64,000 bases of DNA. It comes from Microbacterium sp. LWO13-1.2 (GTDB lineage: Bacteria > Actinomycetota > Actinomycetes > Actinomycetales > Microbacteriaceae). The notes beneath the pieces are model-generated. The model made no database searches, was not told the DNA's origin, and saw only the letters and a program-made list of their open reading frames with translations. This document shows positions 34,124-42,601 of the stretch, piece by piece. The stretch's first letter is position 1, and each line of letters begins with the position of its first letter. The DNA is taken from positions 1,364,001-1,428,000 of the forward strand of contig NZ_CP151634.1 of assembly GCF_038397725.1 (NCBI RefSeq), given 5' to 3'. The position numbers were made by a program, and so were the translations under genes.

Positions 34124-35404
34124 ATGACCGAGAATCCCCGCGCGCGCGACACGCGACCAGCATCCGCGTCCCCGCAGGGCAAGGTCCGCTCCACGAAGCC
34201 CGCGCAGGTGCGCCCCGCGACAGAGGGCTGGACGCAGAAGAAGGATGCCGAGGGGCGTCCGCTCCTGCAGTTCGCCAGCCCGAAGCGTGGCAAGCCGCCG
34301 GTGCACCTGGCCGACCTCACCCCGGCGGAGCGCACCGAGAAGGTCAAGGAGCTCGGCCTTCCCGGGTTCCGCGCGAAGCAGCTCGCGACCCACTACTTCA
34401 AGCACTACACCTCCGACCCGGAGCAGATGACCGACCTGCCGGCCGACATCCGCGACCAGCTCGTCGCGGGGCTCCTGCCGCCGCTGCTCACCGAGGTGCG
34501 GCGCCTCGAGACCGACCGCGGAGACACGATCAAGTTCCTCTGGCGGCTGCACGACGGCGCGCTCGTCGAGTCCGTGCTGATGCGGTACCCCGGGCGCATC
34601 ACGCTGTGCGTGTCGAGCCAGGCCGGATGCGGCATGAACTGCCCGTTCTGCGCCACAGGCCAGGCGGGGCTCACCCGCAACATGTCGGCGGCCGAGATCA
34701 TCGAGCAGATCGTCCGCGCGAACCGCCTCATCGTCGAGGGCGGTCTCGGCGGCAAGAAGGCCGATGACCATTCGATGGAGCGGGTGAGCAACATCGTGTT
34801 CATGGGCATGGGGGAGCCGCTCGCCAACTACAACCGGGTGATGCATGCCGTGCGCACGATGGTCGCCGAGCAGCCCGACGGCCTCGGCATGAGCGCTCGC
34901 GGCATCACGGTATCGACCGTGGGACTCGTGCCGGCCATCAAGAAGCTCTCGGACGAAGGCATCCCGGTCACGTTCGCCCTGTCGCTGCACGCTCCGGATG
35001 ACCACCTGCGCGATGAGCTCATCCCGGTGAACTCGAAGTGGAAGGTCGACGAGGCCCTCGACGCTGCACGCGAGTACTACGAGAAGACCGGCCGCCGGGT
35101 CTCGATCGAATACGCGCTGATCAAGGACATGAACGACCACGCCTGGCGCGCCGACCTCCTCGCGGAGAAGCTCAACGCCCGCGGTCGCGGCTGGGTGCAC
35201 GTGAACCCGATCCCGCTGAACCCGACGCCCGGCTCGATCTGGACCTCGTCGACCCGCGACGTGCAGAACGAATTCGTGCGCCGCCTCAACGACGCCGGCA
35301 TCCCGACGACCCTCCGCGACACCCGCGGCAAGGAGATCGACGGGGCCTGCGGCCAGCTCGTCGCGACCACAGAGGACGAAGCCGCCTCGGCGGCGATGGC
35401 CTGA
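34124..35404 (+). CDS. rlmN: Dual-specificity RNA methyltransferase RlmN
   Basis: RlmN is a radical SAM enzyme that methylates C2 of A2503 in 23S rRNA and A37 of some tRNAs. The iron-sulfur cysteines are C169, C173 and C176 in [14 protein letters not shown]; the SAM-binding [11 protein letters not shown] and the late methyl-carrying cysteine in EIDGACGQL are present. 426 residues is slightly long because of a polar N-terminal arm of about 50 residues. It is a single gene with a leaderless-type promoter. Confidence 0.96.
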   Translation: MTENPRARDTRPASASPQGKVRSTKPAQVRPATEGWTQKKDAEGRPLLQFASPKRGKPPVHLADLTPAERTEKVKELGLPGFRAKQLATHYFKHYTSDPEQMTDLPADIRDQLVAGLLPPLLTEVRRLETDRGDTIKFLWRLHDGALVESVLMRYPGRITLCVSSQAGCGMNCPFCATGQAGLTRNMSAAEIIEQIVRANRLIVEGGLGGKKADDHSMERVSNIVFMGMGEPLANYNRVMHAVRTMVAEQPDGLGMSARGITVSTVGLVPAIKKLSDEGIPVTFALSLHAPDDHLRDELIPVNSKWKVDEALDAAREYYEKTGRRVSIEYALIKDMNDHAWRADLLAEKLNARGRGWVHVNPIPLNPTPGSIWTSSTRDVQNEFVRRLNDAGIPTTLRDTRGKEIDGACGQLVATTEDEAASAAMA

Positions 35405-35432
35405 CTCGGCCCTCCCGCCGATGAAAGCGGGG

Positions 35433-36323
35433 CTACTCCTTGACCGCGCCGGCGGTCAGGCCCTGCACGATCCAGCGGCTGGCGACGGCGAACATCACCA
35501 TCGTGGGCAGGATCGTCAGCACGGCGGCCGCTGACATCGAGCCCCAGTCGATGTTGAACGTCGAGATGAAGCCGTTCAGTGCCGACGGCACCGTGCGATT
35601 CGAGTCGGTGTTCATGAGCACCACCGACAGGAACAGCTCGTTCCAGCAGTTGACGAAGTTGAAGATGAACGCGGCGACGATGCCGGGCGTCATCACCGGG
35701 ACGAGCACCCGGAACAGCGCTCCGATGCGCGAGCATCCGTCGATCATCGCGGCCTCTTCGAGCGCGTTCGGGACGTTCTCAAAGAACCCGCGCAGCATGA
35801 CCGTCGAGAACGGGATGCAGACGGCGACGTAGACGAGGATGAGGCCGAACTTGCTGTCGACGAGACCGAGATCGCTCATCATCGAGTACAGCGGTCCGAG
35901 TGCGATGAACGTCGGGATCATCTGCGTGAGCAGGAACGCGATCAGCACCATTCCCTTGCCGCGGAACTCGAAGCGGGCGATCACGTAAGCGCCCAGCAGT
36001 GCGATGAGCGTGGAGGTGAGCCCTGCAGCCAGCGAGATCAATGCGGAGTTCGCGAGGAAGACGCCGAAGCTGCTGTTCTCGAACAGGCTCACGTAGTTGG
36101 CGAGCGAGGGTTCGCTGGGCCAGTACTCGATGGGGAACCGGCTGATCGTGGCCGGCGCCTTGAATGACGTCAGGGCGATCCAGTACAGCGGGAACAGGGT
36201 GAGGAGCAGCCAGAGCGCGAGCCCGGCCGCCTTCAGCACCCCGCCGATGGTGAGGCGTCGCTCGGTTCGAGGAGCCTTGGCGGCATCGGGCACCGTGATG
36301 CGCCTGGTCTGCGTGATGGTCAT
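35433..36323 (-). CDS. Carbohydrate ABC transporter permease (MalG type)
   Basis: A 296-residue permease with six membrane helices; the coupling EAA loop is EEAAMIDGCSRIGALFRVLV. N-terminal residues are basic and polar. It is the inner-membrane partner of the MalF-type gene upstream (4-base overlap). The last gene of the set aminotransferase, binding protein, MalF, MalG. No ATPase gene is present, so it must use a shared MsiK-like ATPase coded elsewhere. Confidence 0.93.
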   Translation of the reverse strand: MTITQTRRITVPDAAKAPRTERRLTIGGVLKAAGLALWLLLTLFPLYWIALTSFKAPATISRFPIEYWPSEPSLANYVSLFENSSFGVFLANSALISLAAGLTSTLIALLGAYVIARFEFRGKGMVLIAFLLTQMIPTFIALGPLYSMMSDLGLVDSKFGLILVYVAVCIPFSTVMLRGFFENVPNALEEAAMIDGCSRIGALFRVLVPVMTPGIVAAFIFNFVNCWNELFLSVVLMNTDSNRTVPSALNGFISTFNIDWGSMSAAAVLTILPTMVMFAVASRWIVQGLTAGAVKE

Positions 36324-37267
36324 CGGTTCACCTTCCTCATGGTCATGAGGTAGAACGCGCAGAAGATGAACAGGAACGCCACGACGATCAGTCCGATCGC
36401 ACTGGCGATGCCGTAGTTTCCCTGCTGGGTGTAGTTGATCATCCAGGTCGTGATGATGTGCGTCTGATTCGCGGGCCCGCCGCCGGTCATCGCGTAGATG
36501 ATGTCGGGGAAGTTGAAGATCCAGATCACTCGCAGCAGGATCGTCAGGAGCAACGTCATCGAGATGTACGGGATGACGATCGAGAACAACTGCCGCACCC
36601 GCCCTGCGCCGTCCAGGCTCGCCGCCTCCAGCACCTCGTCCGGAACGGACTGGAGGGCGGCGAGGATCATGATCGCGAAGAACGTCACGCCGTACCAGAT
36701 GTTCGCGATGATCACGGCGAACATCGCGAGCTTCGGATCAGCGAGCCAGGGCAGCGGGGCCTCGATGAGGCCCGCTTTCATGAGCAGGTCGTTGACGACC
36801 CCGAACTCGGCGTTGAACATCCAGCGGAACAGCATCCCGATCAGGAACCCCGACACGGCCCAGGGGAAGAAGATCAGCGCCTGATAGAGGCCGCGGAAGC
36901 GGAAGCGCTTGCGGAGGGCCAGCGCGATGAGGAAGCCGATCACGAACTGCGGCACGAGCGAGCCGACGACCCACAGCACCGTGTTCAGCGCGACCGTCGG
37001 GAACGCCGGGTCGCGGAAGATCGTCAGGAAGTTGTCGAAGCCGACGAAGGGAGTCGAGGTGAGGTCCCACAGGTTCCAGTCGTGGAACGCCATCCTCGCG
37101 CCCTGCAGCATCGGGTAATAGATGAACCAGCCGACGAACACGATCGCCGGGGCCAGGAACGCGAGGATCGTCCACGCATGACGGCCGCGGAACGGTCGTT
37201 TCCTCGCGCCGGGGGAGGCCCCGCCGGTCGAACCGGCGGGACCTCTCGTGTTCGTCGCCGTGCTCAC
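36320..37267 (-). CDS. Carbohydrate ABC transporter permease (MalF type)
   Basis: The GTG at 37267 is preferred (315 residues): it lies 4 bases after the binding-protein stop and has AGAAGGG upstream; a longer frame is read within the binding-protein gene. Six helices follow a basic N-terminus. The EAA loop is LEAASLDGAGRVRQLFSIVI and the GGGPANQTHIITTWMI segment is typical. It forms the channel with the MalG-type protein. Confidence 0.92.
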   Translation of the reverse strand: MSTATNTRGPAGSTGGASPGARKRPFRGRHAWTILAFLAPAIVFVGWFIYYPMLQGARMAFHDWNLWDLTSTPFVGFDNFLTIFRDPAFPTVALNTVLWVVGSLVPQFVIGFLIALALRKRFRFRGLYQALIFFPWAVSGFLIGMLFRWMFNAEFGVVNDLLMKAGLIEAPLPWLADPKLAMFAVIIANIWYGVTFFAIMILAALQSVPDEVLEAASLDGAGRVRQLFSIVIPYISMTLLLTILLRVIWIFNFPDIIYAMTGGGPANQTHIITTWMINYTQQGNYGIASAIGLIVVAFLFIFCAFYLMTMRKVNR

Positions 37268-37271
37268 CGGG

Positions 37272-38585
37272 TCAGCCCTTCTCCGCGGCGTACTTCTCGG
37301 TCCAGAACGTGTCCCACGAAGCCAGCAGCTCCTCATGGGTCATGTTTCCGAGCAGCACGCTCTGCACTTCCTGGTCGGCCTTCTGGATCCACTCGGTCCA
37401 CCAGCTCACGCAGCGAGGCTGCTGCACGTTGACGTAGGTCTCCGGGTCCTCGGTCATCGTGACGTAGCTGGTCCACGGACCGGAGGAGTAGAAGTCGTCC
37501 TCGGCCGCGTCGGCGATGATCGGCACCAGGCTGTTGGCCTGGGCGAACTCGGTGGCGGGCTCCGCGGAGGAGAGGAACTCCACCAGCTTGACCGCCGCCT
37601 CCTTCTGGGTGCTCCCCTCGGCGACTCCCCAGCCGGCGACGGCCAGCGGCTGCGCCGCTTTGCCGGTCGGGCCGACCAGGAGCGGTGCGGTGTTCCACTG
37701 GTCGTCGGTCAACGAGGAGTCCTGAACGGTGGCGATGACTTCGGGGTCCTGCAGCAGGAACGCCGTCGTGCCGTTGGTGAACCCGGCGACCATCTCCGGG
37801 TAGCCCCACGACACGGCTGACGGCGGGGACGCCTTCTCGAACAGTGCGAAGTAGTCGGCCAGCGCGTCCTTCGCCTCGGGGGCGGCGAAGATCGTCGATC
37901 CGTCCTCGAGGAGGAACGCGTCATCGACATCGAGGTCGTCGATCACGTAGGCCTCGATCGCGGCGACGACGTTGCTGTTCGCGTTCGGACCGCCGCGGAA
38001 GGCGTAGCCGTAGATGTTGTTCGCCGGATCCTGGATCGCGGATGCCTGCTCGAGCAGTTCCTCCCAGCTGTGCGGCGGCTCATCGAAGCCCGCCTCCTTG
38101 ATGAGGTCGGTGCGATAGAAGAGCGACAGGCCGTAGAAGCCGTAGGGGACGAAATAGCTCTTGCCGCCTCCCTCGGCAACCGCCTTCGCGTTGTCGGTGA
38201 GCGCATCCCAGCCGTCCCAGTCGGACAGGTCCTTGTTCATGTCGTACAGCCAGCCGTTGTTCGCGAAGGGCCCGACGGTGATGTCGCGCACTTCGAGCAC
38301 ATCGACGCCCTTGCCGGACTGCAGCATCTGCTGGATCTTCTGGTCGGCCTGTTCGGTGGGCGGCGAGATCAAGGAGACCTTGATCTTGGGGTTCTCCTCC
38401 TCGAACGTGTCGAGCAGCCCGCGGATGAGATCGGTGCGGGCCGGATTGGTCAGACTCTCGACCATCTGCAGGGTGACGGTGCCGTCGGCGGATTCGCCGT
38501 TCGACGATCCGCCGGTACAACCGGACAGGACGAGGGCGGCGACGGTGCCGATCCCCGCGGCCAGTGCCAAACGCTTGTGCTTCAC
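37272..38585 (-). CDS. Sugar ABC transporter substrate-binding lipoprotein
   Basis: The 437 residues start with a lipoprotein signal (ALVLSGC, lipobox C23) from a GTG start with GAGG upstream. The rest is the two-lobed family 1 binding fold, with RTDLIRGLLDTFEEENPKI near the start, LQSGKGVDVLEVRDITVGPF, and GWGVAEGSTQKEAAVKLVEF late. Sugar is the usual ligand, but the joined aminotransferase and FCD regulator leave room for an amino-sugar or opine-like ligand. Held on the outer face of the membrane. Confidence 0.92.
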   Translation of the reverse strand: MKHKRLALAAGIGTVAALVLSGCTGGSSNGESADGTVTLQMVESLTNPARTDLIRGLLDTFEEENPKIKVSLISPPTEQADQKIQQMLQSGKGVDVLEVRDITVGPFANNGWLYDMNKDLSDWDGWDALTDNAKAVAEGGGKSYFVPYGFYGLSLFYRTDLIKEAGFDEPPHSWEELLEQASAIQDPANNIYGYAFRGGPNANSNVVAAIEAYVIDDLDVDDAFLLEDGSTIFAAPEAKDALADYFALFEKASPPSAVSWGYPEMVAGFTNGTTAFLLQDPEVIATVQDSSLTDDQWNTAPLLVGPTGKAAQPLAVAGWGVAEGSTQKEAAVKLVEFLSSAEPATEFAQANSLVPIIADAAEDDFYSSGPWTSYVTMTEDPETYVNVQQPRCVSWWTEWIQKADQEVQSVLLGNMTHEELLASWDTFWTEKYAAEKG

Positions 38586-38618
38586 GGTGTGCCTCGTTTC
38601 TTGATGGGGGTGGGTGGG

Positions 38619-39857
38619 TCAGAGCACGACGGAGTCCGGCGAACGTCGGATGCCGGCTCGCGCCAGGATGGCGGGAACGCAGCGTTCGACGAACGCTTCG
38701 AAGTCACCGATCTCGGTGTACAGATGCGTCGAGAGACGGAAGTAGCCGGTGCCTTCGAAACTGGTGAACGCCGTTTCGACACGCGTCTCGTCGAGCAGCT
38801 GCATCCTGAGCTCGTCGGCGTCCTCGCGTGTCGCGCCGAGGCCGTCCGGAAGGCGGATCAGCCGCATCGACGGGACGGGGGACGGCAGTGGCGTGAGCGC
38901 GCGCTGGCTCGTGTAGGGCTGCAGCGCCGCCGCGATGATCTCGGCACCCTGGTCGGCGAGGTCGGCCATCGTGCGACGGGTGGCATCCCAGCCGTACTCG
39001 CGCTCGATGAACTCGATCGCGGCCGGGGTGCTCAGATACGTCGTGGCGTCGATCGTGCCCTGTGTGTCGAATCGGTCCGGATACGGCTGCTCCGCAGCCC
39101 AGGAGTCGATGAGGGGCCAGAGGTCATCGCGATCGGACGCGGCCGTCACCAGCAGGGCCGAACCGCGCGGCGCACACGGCCACTTGTGCATGTTCCCGAA
39201 CCACCAGTCGCCTCCGCCGACTGCCGATGCATCGGGGACCAGCCCCGGTGCGTGCGCCCCGTCGACGAGGGTGCGCACTCCGCGCTCTGCAGCCGCGTCC
39301 GCCACACGACGTGTCGGGAGCATCCGGGCGGTCGGCGAGGTGATCTGATCGATCACGATGAGTCGGGTGCGTGCAGAGAGCGCGGAGAGGAAGATGCTGA
39401 CGACCTCATCGTCCGTGGCGTGCAGCGGCAGGTTCACCGTGCGAACGCGCGCTCCGAAGCGTCGGGCGAGACGCGCCGCGCCCATCGTGACGGCACCGTA
39501 CCCGTGGTTGGTGACGAGGATCTCGTCGCCGGGCTCGAGGCGGAGGCTGTTGTAGACGACGGTCGCTGCGGCGGAGGCGTTCGGGACGAAGGCGCTCGCT
39601 TCTGCGCTCGCCCCGACGAACGGCGCGGTCTGCTCCCGCGCCTGGCGGACGAGGTCACCCAGTCGCGGATACCAGGCGACCGGGCTGAGGTCGGCCTGCC
39701 GCCGCAGCTCCTCCTGAACGGTGATGACCTCGGTCGGCACCGCGCCGAACGATCCGTGATTGAGGTGGATCACCTCGGGGTCCAGCGGCCAGGCATCGCG
39801 GGCCGGTCCGCCGGATGCGAAACGCACCGGGGCAGTCGCGATCTCGGGCTGTGCCAT
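38619..39857 (-). CDS. Class V aminotransferase, isopenicillin-N epimerase-like
   Basis: A 412-residue PLP enzyme. The N-terminal IHLNHGSFGAVPTEV is the epimerase/desulfurase-group signature, LVDGAHAPGLV holds the Asp-x-Ala-His that contacts PLP and the lysine is in FGNMHKWPCAP. It would epimerise or split an amino acid. It heads the ABC importer operon (33 bases to the binding protein), an unusual pairing that suggests the imported compound is an amino acid derivative or is processed by this enzyme. Probably repressed by the divergent GntR regulator. Confidence 0.87.
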   Translation of the reverse strand: MAQPEIATAPVRFASGGPARDAWPLDPEVIHLNHGSFGAVPTEVITVQEELRRQADLSPVAWYPRLGDLVRQAREQTAPFVGASAEASAFVPNASAAATVVYNSLRLEPGDEILVTNHGYGAVTMGAARLARRFGARVRTVNLPLHATDDEVVSIFLSALSARTRLIVIDQITSPTARMLPTRRVADAAAERGVRTLVDGAHAPGLVPDASAVGGGDWWFGNMHKWPCAPRGSALLVTAASDRDDLWPLIDSWAAEQPYPDRFDTQGTIDATTYLSTPAAIEFIEREYGWDATRRTMADLADQGAEIIAAALQPYTSQRALTPLPSPVPSMRLIRLPDGLGATREDADELRMQLLDETRVETAFTSFEGTGYFRLSTHLYTEIGDFEAFVERCVPAILARAGIRRSPDSVVL

Positions 39858-39882
39858 GCATCCTCACAATGTCGTGAACCAA

Positions 39883-39895
39883 GTTGTTGCACAAC
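39883..39895. promoter_or_regulatory. FCD/GntR operator candidate 1
   Basis: GTTGT-TGC-ACAAC, a 13-base palindrome in the space between the aminotransferase operon and the GntR gene, of the TTGTNNNACAA type used by FadR-family regulators. Confidence 0.55.
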
Positions 39896-39948
39896 CTTGC
39901 CATGAAGTCGCCGTATTCGCCACCCAGAACGAGAAAATCACGAAAGTC

Positions 39949-39958
39949 GTTATACAAC
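39949..39958. promoter_or_regulatory. FCD/GntR operator candidate 2
   Basis: GTTATACAAC, a close relative of the site at 39883 without the central spacer, 66 bases further on and nearer to the regulator gene. Confidence 0.45.
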
Positions 39959-40022
39959 TCGCGATGCGGCGCTGATCGTGACCGCCATCCGGCCGTGGCA
40001 CAATTGCTGAGAAGGAGGGCCA

Positions 40023-40745
40023 ATGACTGCGCTCGACACTGCTCTGCACGGACTGCGGGCCCTCATCGCCGACGGCACGCTGCGCCCGGGTGATCGCCTG
40101 CCGAGCGAAGGAGATCTCTGCGAGCAGCTCGGCGTCTCTCGTGGCTCTCTGCGTGAGGCGATCAGGATGCTCGCAGCCCTTGGTGTTCTCGACACCCGTC
40201 ATGGGTCGGGAAGCTACGTCAGCGAGCTGCACGCCGCTGACCTCATCACCGTGCTGTCGCTGACGGTCGGCCTGTTGCCGATGGACGGCGTACTCGAGCT
40301 GATCGAGCTCCGACGCGCCTTGGAGTCGCACTCCGCGGCGCTGGCGGCGGCGCGGGTGAATCCGCAGATCATCGGTGAGCTCGACGCCCTGCTCGGGAAG
40401 ATCGAGTCGAGCTCGGACTTCGATGAGCACTCAGAGCTCGACCACGCCTTCCATATGACGATCGCCGCCATGGCCGGCAATGATGCACTGACCAGTCTGG
40501 TCGATGTGCTCCGCTCGCGGTCTCGAGAGTTCCGCATCGCCGACCCCGTCGATGCCGCCCAGCTCAAGCTCCACTCCGACGCCGGTCACCGCGCCATTCT
40601 GCGGGGGCTCGAAGCGCGAGACCCGGTGGCCGCCTCTGCAGCGGCGGCCGCCCACGTCGCGCAGACCGAGTACTGGCTCCGTCAGCTTCAGCCGAGCACC
40701 AGCGATGCGGCCGACGAGGGAACCGGCTCGACGGCGCCCGCCTGA
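40023..40745 (+). CDS. GntR-family regulator, FCD (FadR) type
   Basis: 240 residues. Residues 12-75 are a winged helix (TLRPGDRLPSEGDLCEQLGV, then SRGSLREAIRMLAALGV) and the rest is the all-helical FCD ligand domain, with ELIELRRALESHSAALAA and DEHSELDHAFHMTIAAMAGN providing the metal-binding Asp/His. Divergent from the aminotransferase/ABC operon, with two palindromes between them; it most likely represses that operon and itself until the imported ligand binds. GAAGGAGG precedes the ATG. Its last 58 bases overlap the end of the opposite gene. Confidence 0.92.
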   Translation: MTALDTALHGLRALIADGTLRPGDRLPSEGDLCEQLGVSRGSLREAIRMLAALGVLDTRHGSGSYVSELHAADLITVLSLTVGLLPMDGVLELIELRRALESHSAALAAARVNPQIIGELDALLGKIESSSDFDEHSELDHAFHMTIAAMAGNDALTSLVDVLRSRSREFRIADPVDAAQLKLHSDAGHRAILRGLEARDPVAASAAAAAHVAQTEYWLRQLQPSTSDAADEGTGSTAPA

Positions 40746-41371
40746 TCGCGAACCGATGCGGCAGGCGTCGGGACGCCGGACCGACCGGCGTCTGAATCGG
40801 AGTGATCGCGTCGGGCATCAGCCGCTCCCAGCTGCTCTGCACGCGTGAGCCAGCGAGCGATCTTCGCCTCGTCGGCACCCTTGACGCCGAGCATCCGATG
40901 CGTGCGGACGGAGCGGATGCCGCACAGGCGCATGGTGTTGCGGGCGACCTGCGTCTGCGCAGGCAGGCCGGTGAATGGCGCCGCGTACCAGGGGGTGTCG
41001 GCGAGCAGGAGCAGTCGACCGCGCCGAGCGGGGAGCAGCCCCTGGGGCAGGCCGAGACTCGTGTAGCGGTACTCCTGCTGCGGAAGCAGTGCGCGGTCGA
41101 AGAAACCTTTGAGCACTGCCGGAACCGAGCCCCACCAGAGCGGGGTCGCGATCACGATCGTCTTCGCCGCCTGCAGGGCGAGCTTGGCATCGGCGAGGTC
41201 GTCTTCGAGCGGCATCCGCTCGCGATAGCCGAACCGCAGATGCGGGTCGAAGTCGAGGTCGCGCAGCGCGAGCACGCGGGCATCGCCGTGCGCCGCGGCG
41301 TAGCGACGGGCGAGTTCTGCGGTGAGGGAACGTGCGTCAGGGTGGCCGTCGATGACGAGTGCGGTTGCCAT
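40688..41371 (-). CDS. NAD(P)H dehydrogenase (quinone), flavodoxin-like
   Basis: A 227-residue flavodoxin-fold reductase like KefF/MdaB: ALVIDGHPDARSLTAEL binds FMN phosphate, TIVIATPLWWGSVPAVLKGFFDRAL is the conserved ring-contact block. It reduces quinones by two electrons. The last 35 residues are an extra polar tail that overlaps the GntR gene on the other strand. Divergent from a TetR gene with a double operator between, so it is probably induced by quinones or electrophiles. Confidence 0.88.
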   Translation of the reverse strand: MATALVIDGHPDARSLTAELARRYAAAHGDARVLALRDLDFDPHLRFGYRERMPLEDDLADAKLALQAAKTIVIATPLWWGSVPAVLKGFFDRALLPQQEYRYTSLGLPQGLLPARRGRLLLLADTPWYAAPFTGLPAQTQVARNTMRLCGIRSVRTHRMLGVKGADEAKIARWLTRAEQLGAADARRDHSDSDAGRSGVPTPAASVRDQAGAVEPVPSSAASLVLG

Positions 41372-41383
41372 GATTTCTCCGAT

Positions 41384-41416
41384 CTGGACAGTGTCAACTT
41401 GCTGGACAGTGTCAAC
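41384..41416. promoter_or_regulatory. Paired TetR operator candidates
   Basis: CTGGACAGTGTCAAC occurs twice, at 41384-41398 and 41402-41416 (period 18). Each contains the near-palindrome TTGACACTGTCCAG; on the minus strand TTGACA doubles as a -35 box for the reductase gene. It lies between reductase and TetR genes. Confidence 0.75.
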
Positions 41417-41426
41417 ATAGGAGAGA

Positions 41427-42005
41427 ATGTTGCTCGTGTCAAGTTCTCGATCCGGCTATCACCACGGCGATCTCGCGCATGCGCTGGAGGCCGCGGCGAT
41501 GCAGCTGCTCGCCGAGAAACCCGCCCAGGAGATCAGCCTTCGAGAGGTGGCACGGGCCGCAGACGTGAGTCACAACGCCCCGTATCATCACTTCGCCGAC
41601 CGGCGAGGGCTGCTGAAGGTTCTCGCCGAGCGCAGCATGGCGGACCTCGTCGATGTCGTGCGCACGGCGATCGCGGATGCCGCCGACCCGGTCGCTGCGC
41701 TGGTCGACGGCGGCGCCGCGTACCTGCGTTTCGCGGTGGAGCATCCGCACGGCTTCGACGTCATCTACGACCCCACGGTGTGCGTCCCCGGTGAGCCCAG
41801 CGAGACCATGGCTCCACTGATCGCCGAGCTCGAACAGGTCTTGGGATCGGCAGCCGTCGCCGCCGGTCTCCCCGACGCGCAGGATGCGTTGGGCGTCTGG
41901 GGGCTCGTGCACGGCCTCGGTCTGCTGTGCGGGGCCGGGCATCTCCCTTTGGATGCGGCGCTGCTGGTCAGCGACTCGACGCTGCGGCGGATGCTGCGGG
42001 GGTGA
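41427..42005 (+). CDS. TetR/AcrR-family regulator
   Basis: 192 residues with the TetR N-terminal helix-turn-helix (YHHGDLAHALEAAAMQLLAE, then ISLREVARAADVSHNAPYHHF) and a C-terminal WHG-type ligand domain (ALGVWGLVHGLGLLCGAG). AGGAGAG precedes the ATG. It most likely binds the two 18-base-spaced repeats in the 55-base gap and represses the quinone reductase and itself. Confidence 0.92.
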   Translation: MLLVSSSRSGYHHGDLAHALEAAAMQLLAEKPAQEISLREVARAADVSHNAPYHHFADRRGLLKVLAERSMADLVDVVRTAIADAADPVAALVDGGAAYLRFAVEHPHGFDVIYDPTVCVPGEPSETMAPLIAELEQVLGSAAVAAGLPDAQDALGVWGLVHGLGLLCGAGHLPLDAALLVSDSTLRRMLRG

Positions 42006-42026
42006 TGCCCGCACCCCCTGGTGCGC

Positions 42027-42497
42027 TCAGGGCGTGTGGATCCTCAGCAGCCGTCCGCTGCCCTCGATGAGTTCGCTCCAGGATCCGACGTCGACAGCGC
42101 ATTCCGCGACGGCGCAGGTCGGCAACTGCACGAACTCGCCGGTGAGCTCGGCCACGGCGTCGCTCATGCCGGGGTTGTGGCCGACGAGCATGGCGACGCT
42201 GCTCTGCTCGGGAAGGGCTGCCGCGATCGCAAGGATCGAACGGGCGGATGCCGCGTACAACTGCGCCTCCTCGACCACCGTGATGCCGAACGCCGCGGCG
42301 TACTCGTCGGCGGTGCTCCGGGCGCGCGTCGCAGTGCTCGAGACGATGTGATCGACGCCGACTCCGTCGTCCGTGAGGCGCCGCGCCATCGCAGGGGCAT
42401 CGCGACGCCCTCGAGTGTTGAGCGGCCGATCATGGTCGGAGAGGTGCGGAAAAGCCCAGTCCGACTTCGCGTGGCGGGCCAGCAGCAGGGTCTTCAT
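42027..42497 (-). CDS. sixA: SixA-type phosphohistidine phosphatase
   Basis: A 156-residue histidine phosphatase. The phosphate loop is LLLARHAKSDW (H9) and the second catalytic His is in MLVGHNPGMSD. This short form without extra domains is SixA, which removes phosphate from phosphohistidine proteins such as Hpt domains or the PTS-Ntr. No kinase gene is near. It ends 21 bases from the convergent TetR gene. Confidence 0.9.
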   Translation of the reverse strand: MKTLLLARHAKSDWAFPHLSDHDRPLNTRGRRDAPAMARRLTDDGVGVDHIVSSTATRARSTADEYAAAFGITVVEEAQLYAASARSILAIAAALPEQSSVAMLVGHNPGMSDAVAELTGEFVQLPTCAVAECAVDVGSWSELIEGSGRLLRIHTP

Positions 42498-42589
42498 GGG
42501 ACAAGCCTGGCATCGGCGGAGCGCATGCGCATCCCCAACCTGTGAGCCGCTCGCAGGGATCTTCCGGGGTTCGCCCAGGCGTGGGTTCT

Positions 42590-42595
42590 TACTCT
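42590..42595 (+). promoter_or_regulatory. -10 box of DUF4407 gene
   Basis: TACTCT six bases before the ATG at 42602. It decides this start over in-frame codons further up. Confidence 0.5.
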
Positions 42596-42601
42596 CGAAG
42601 G

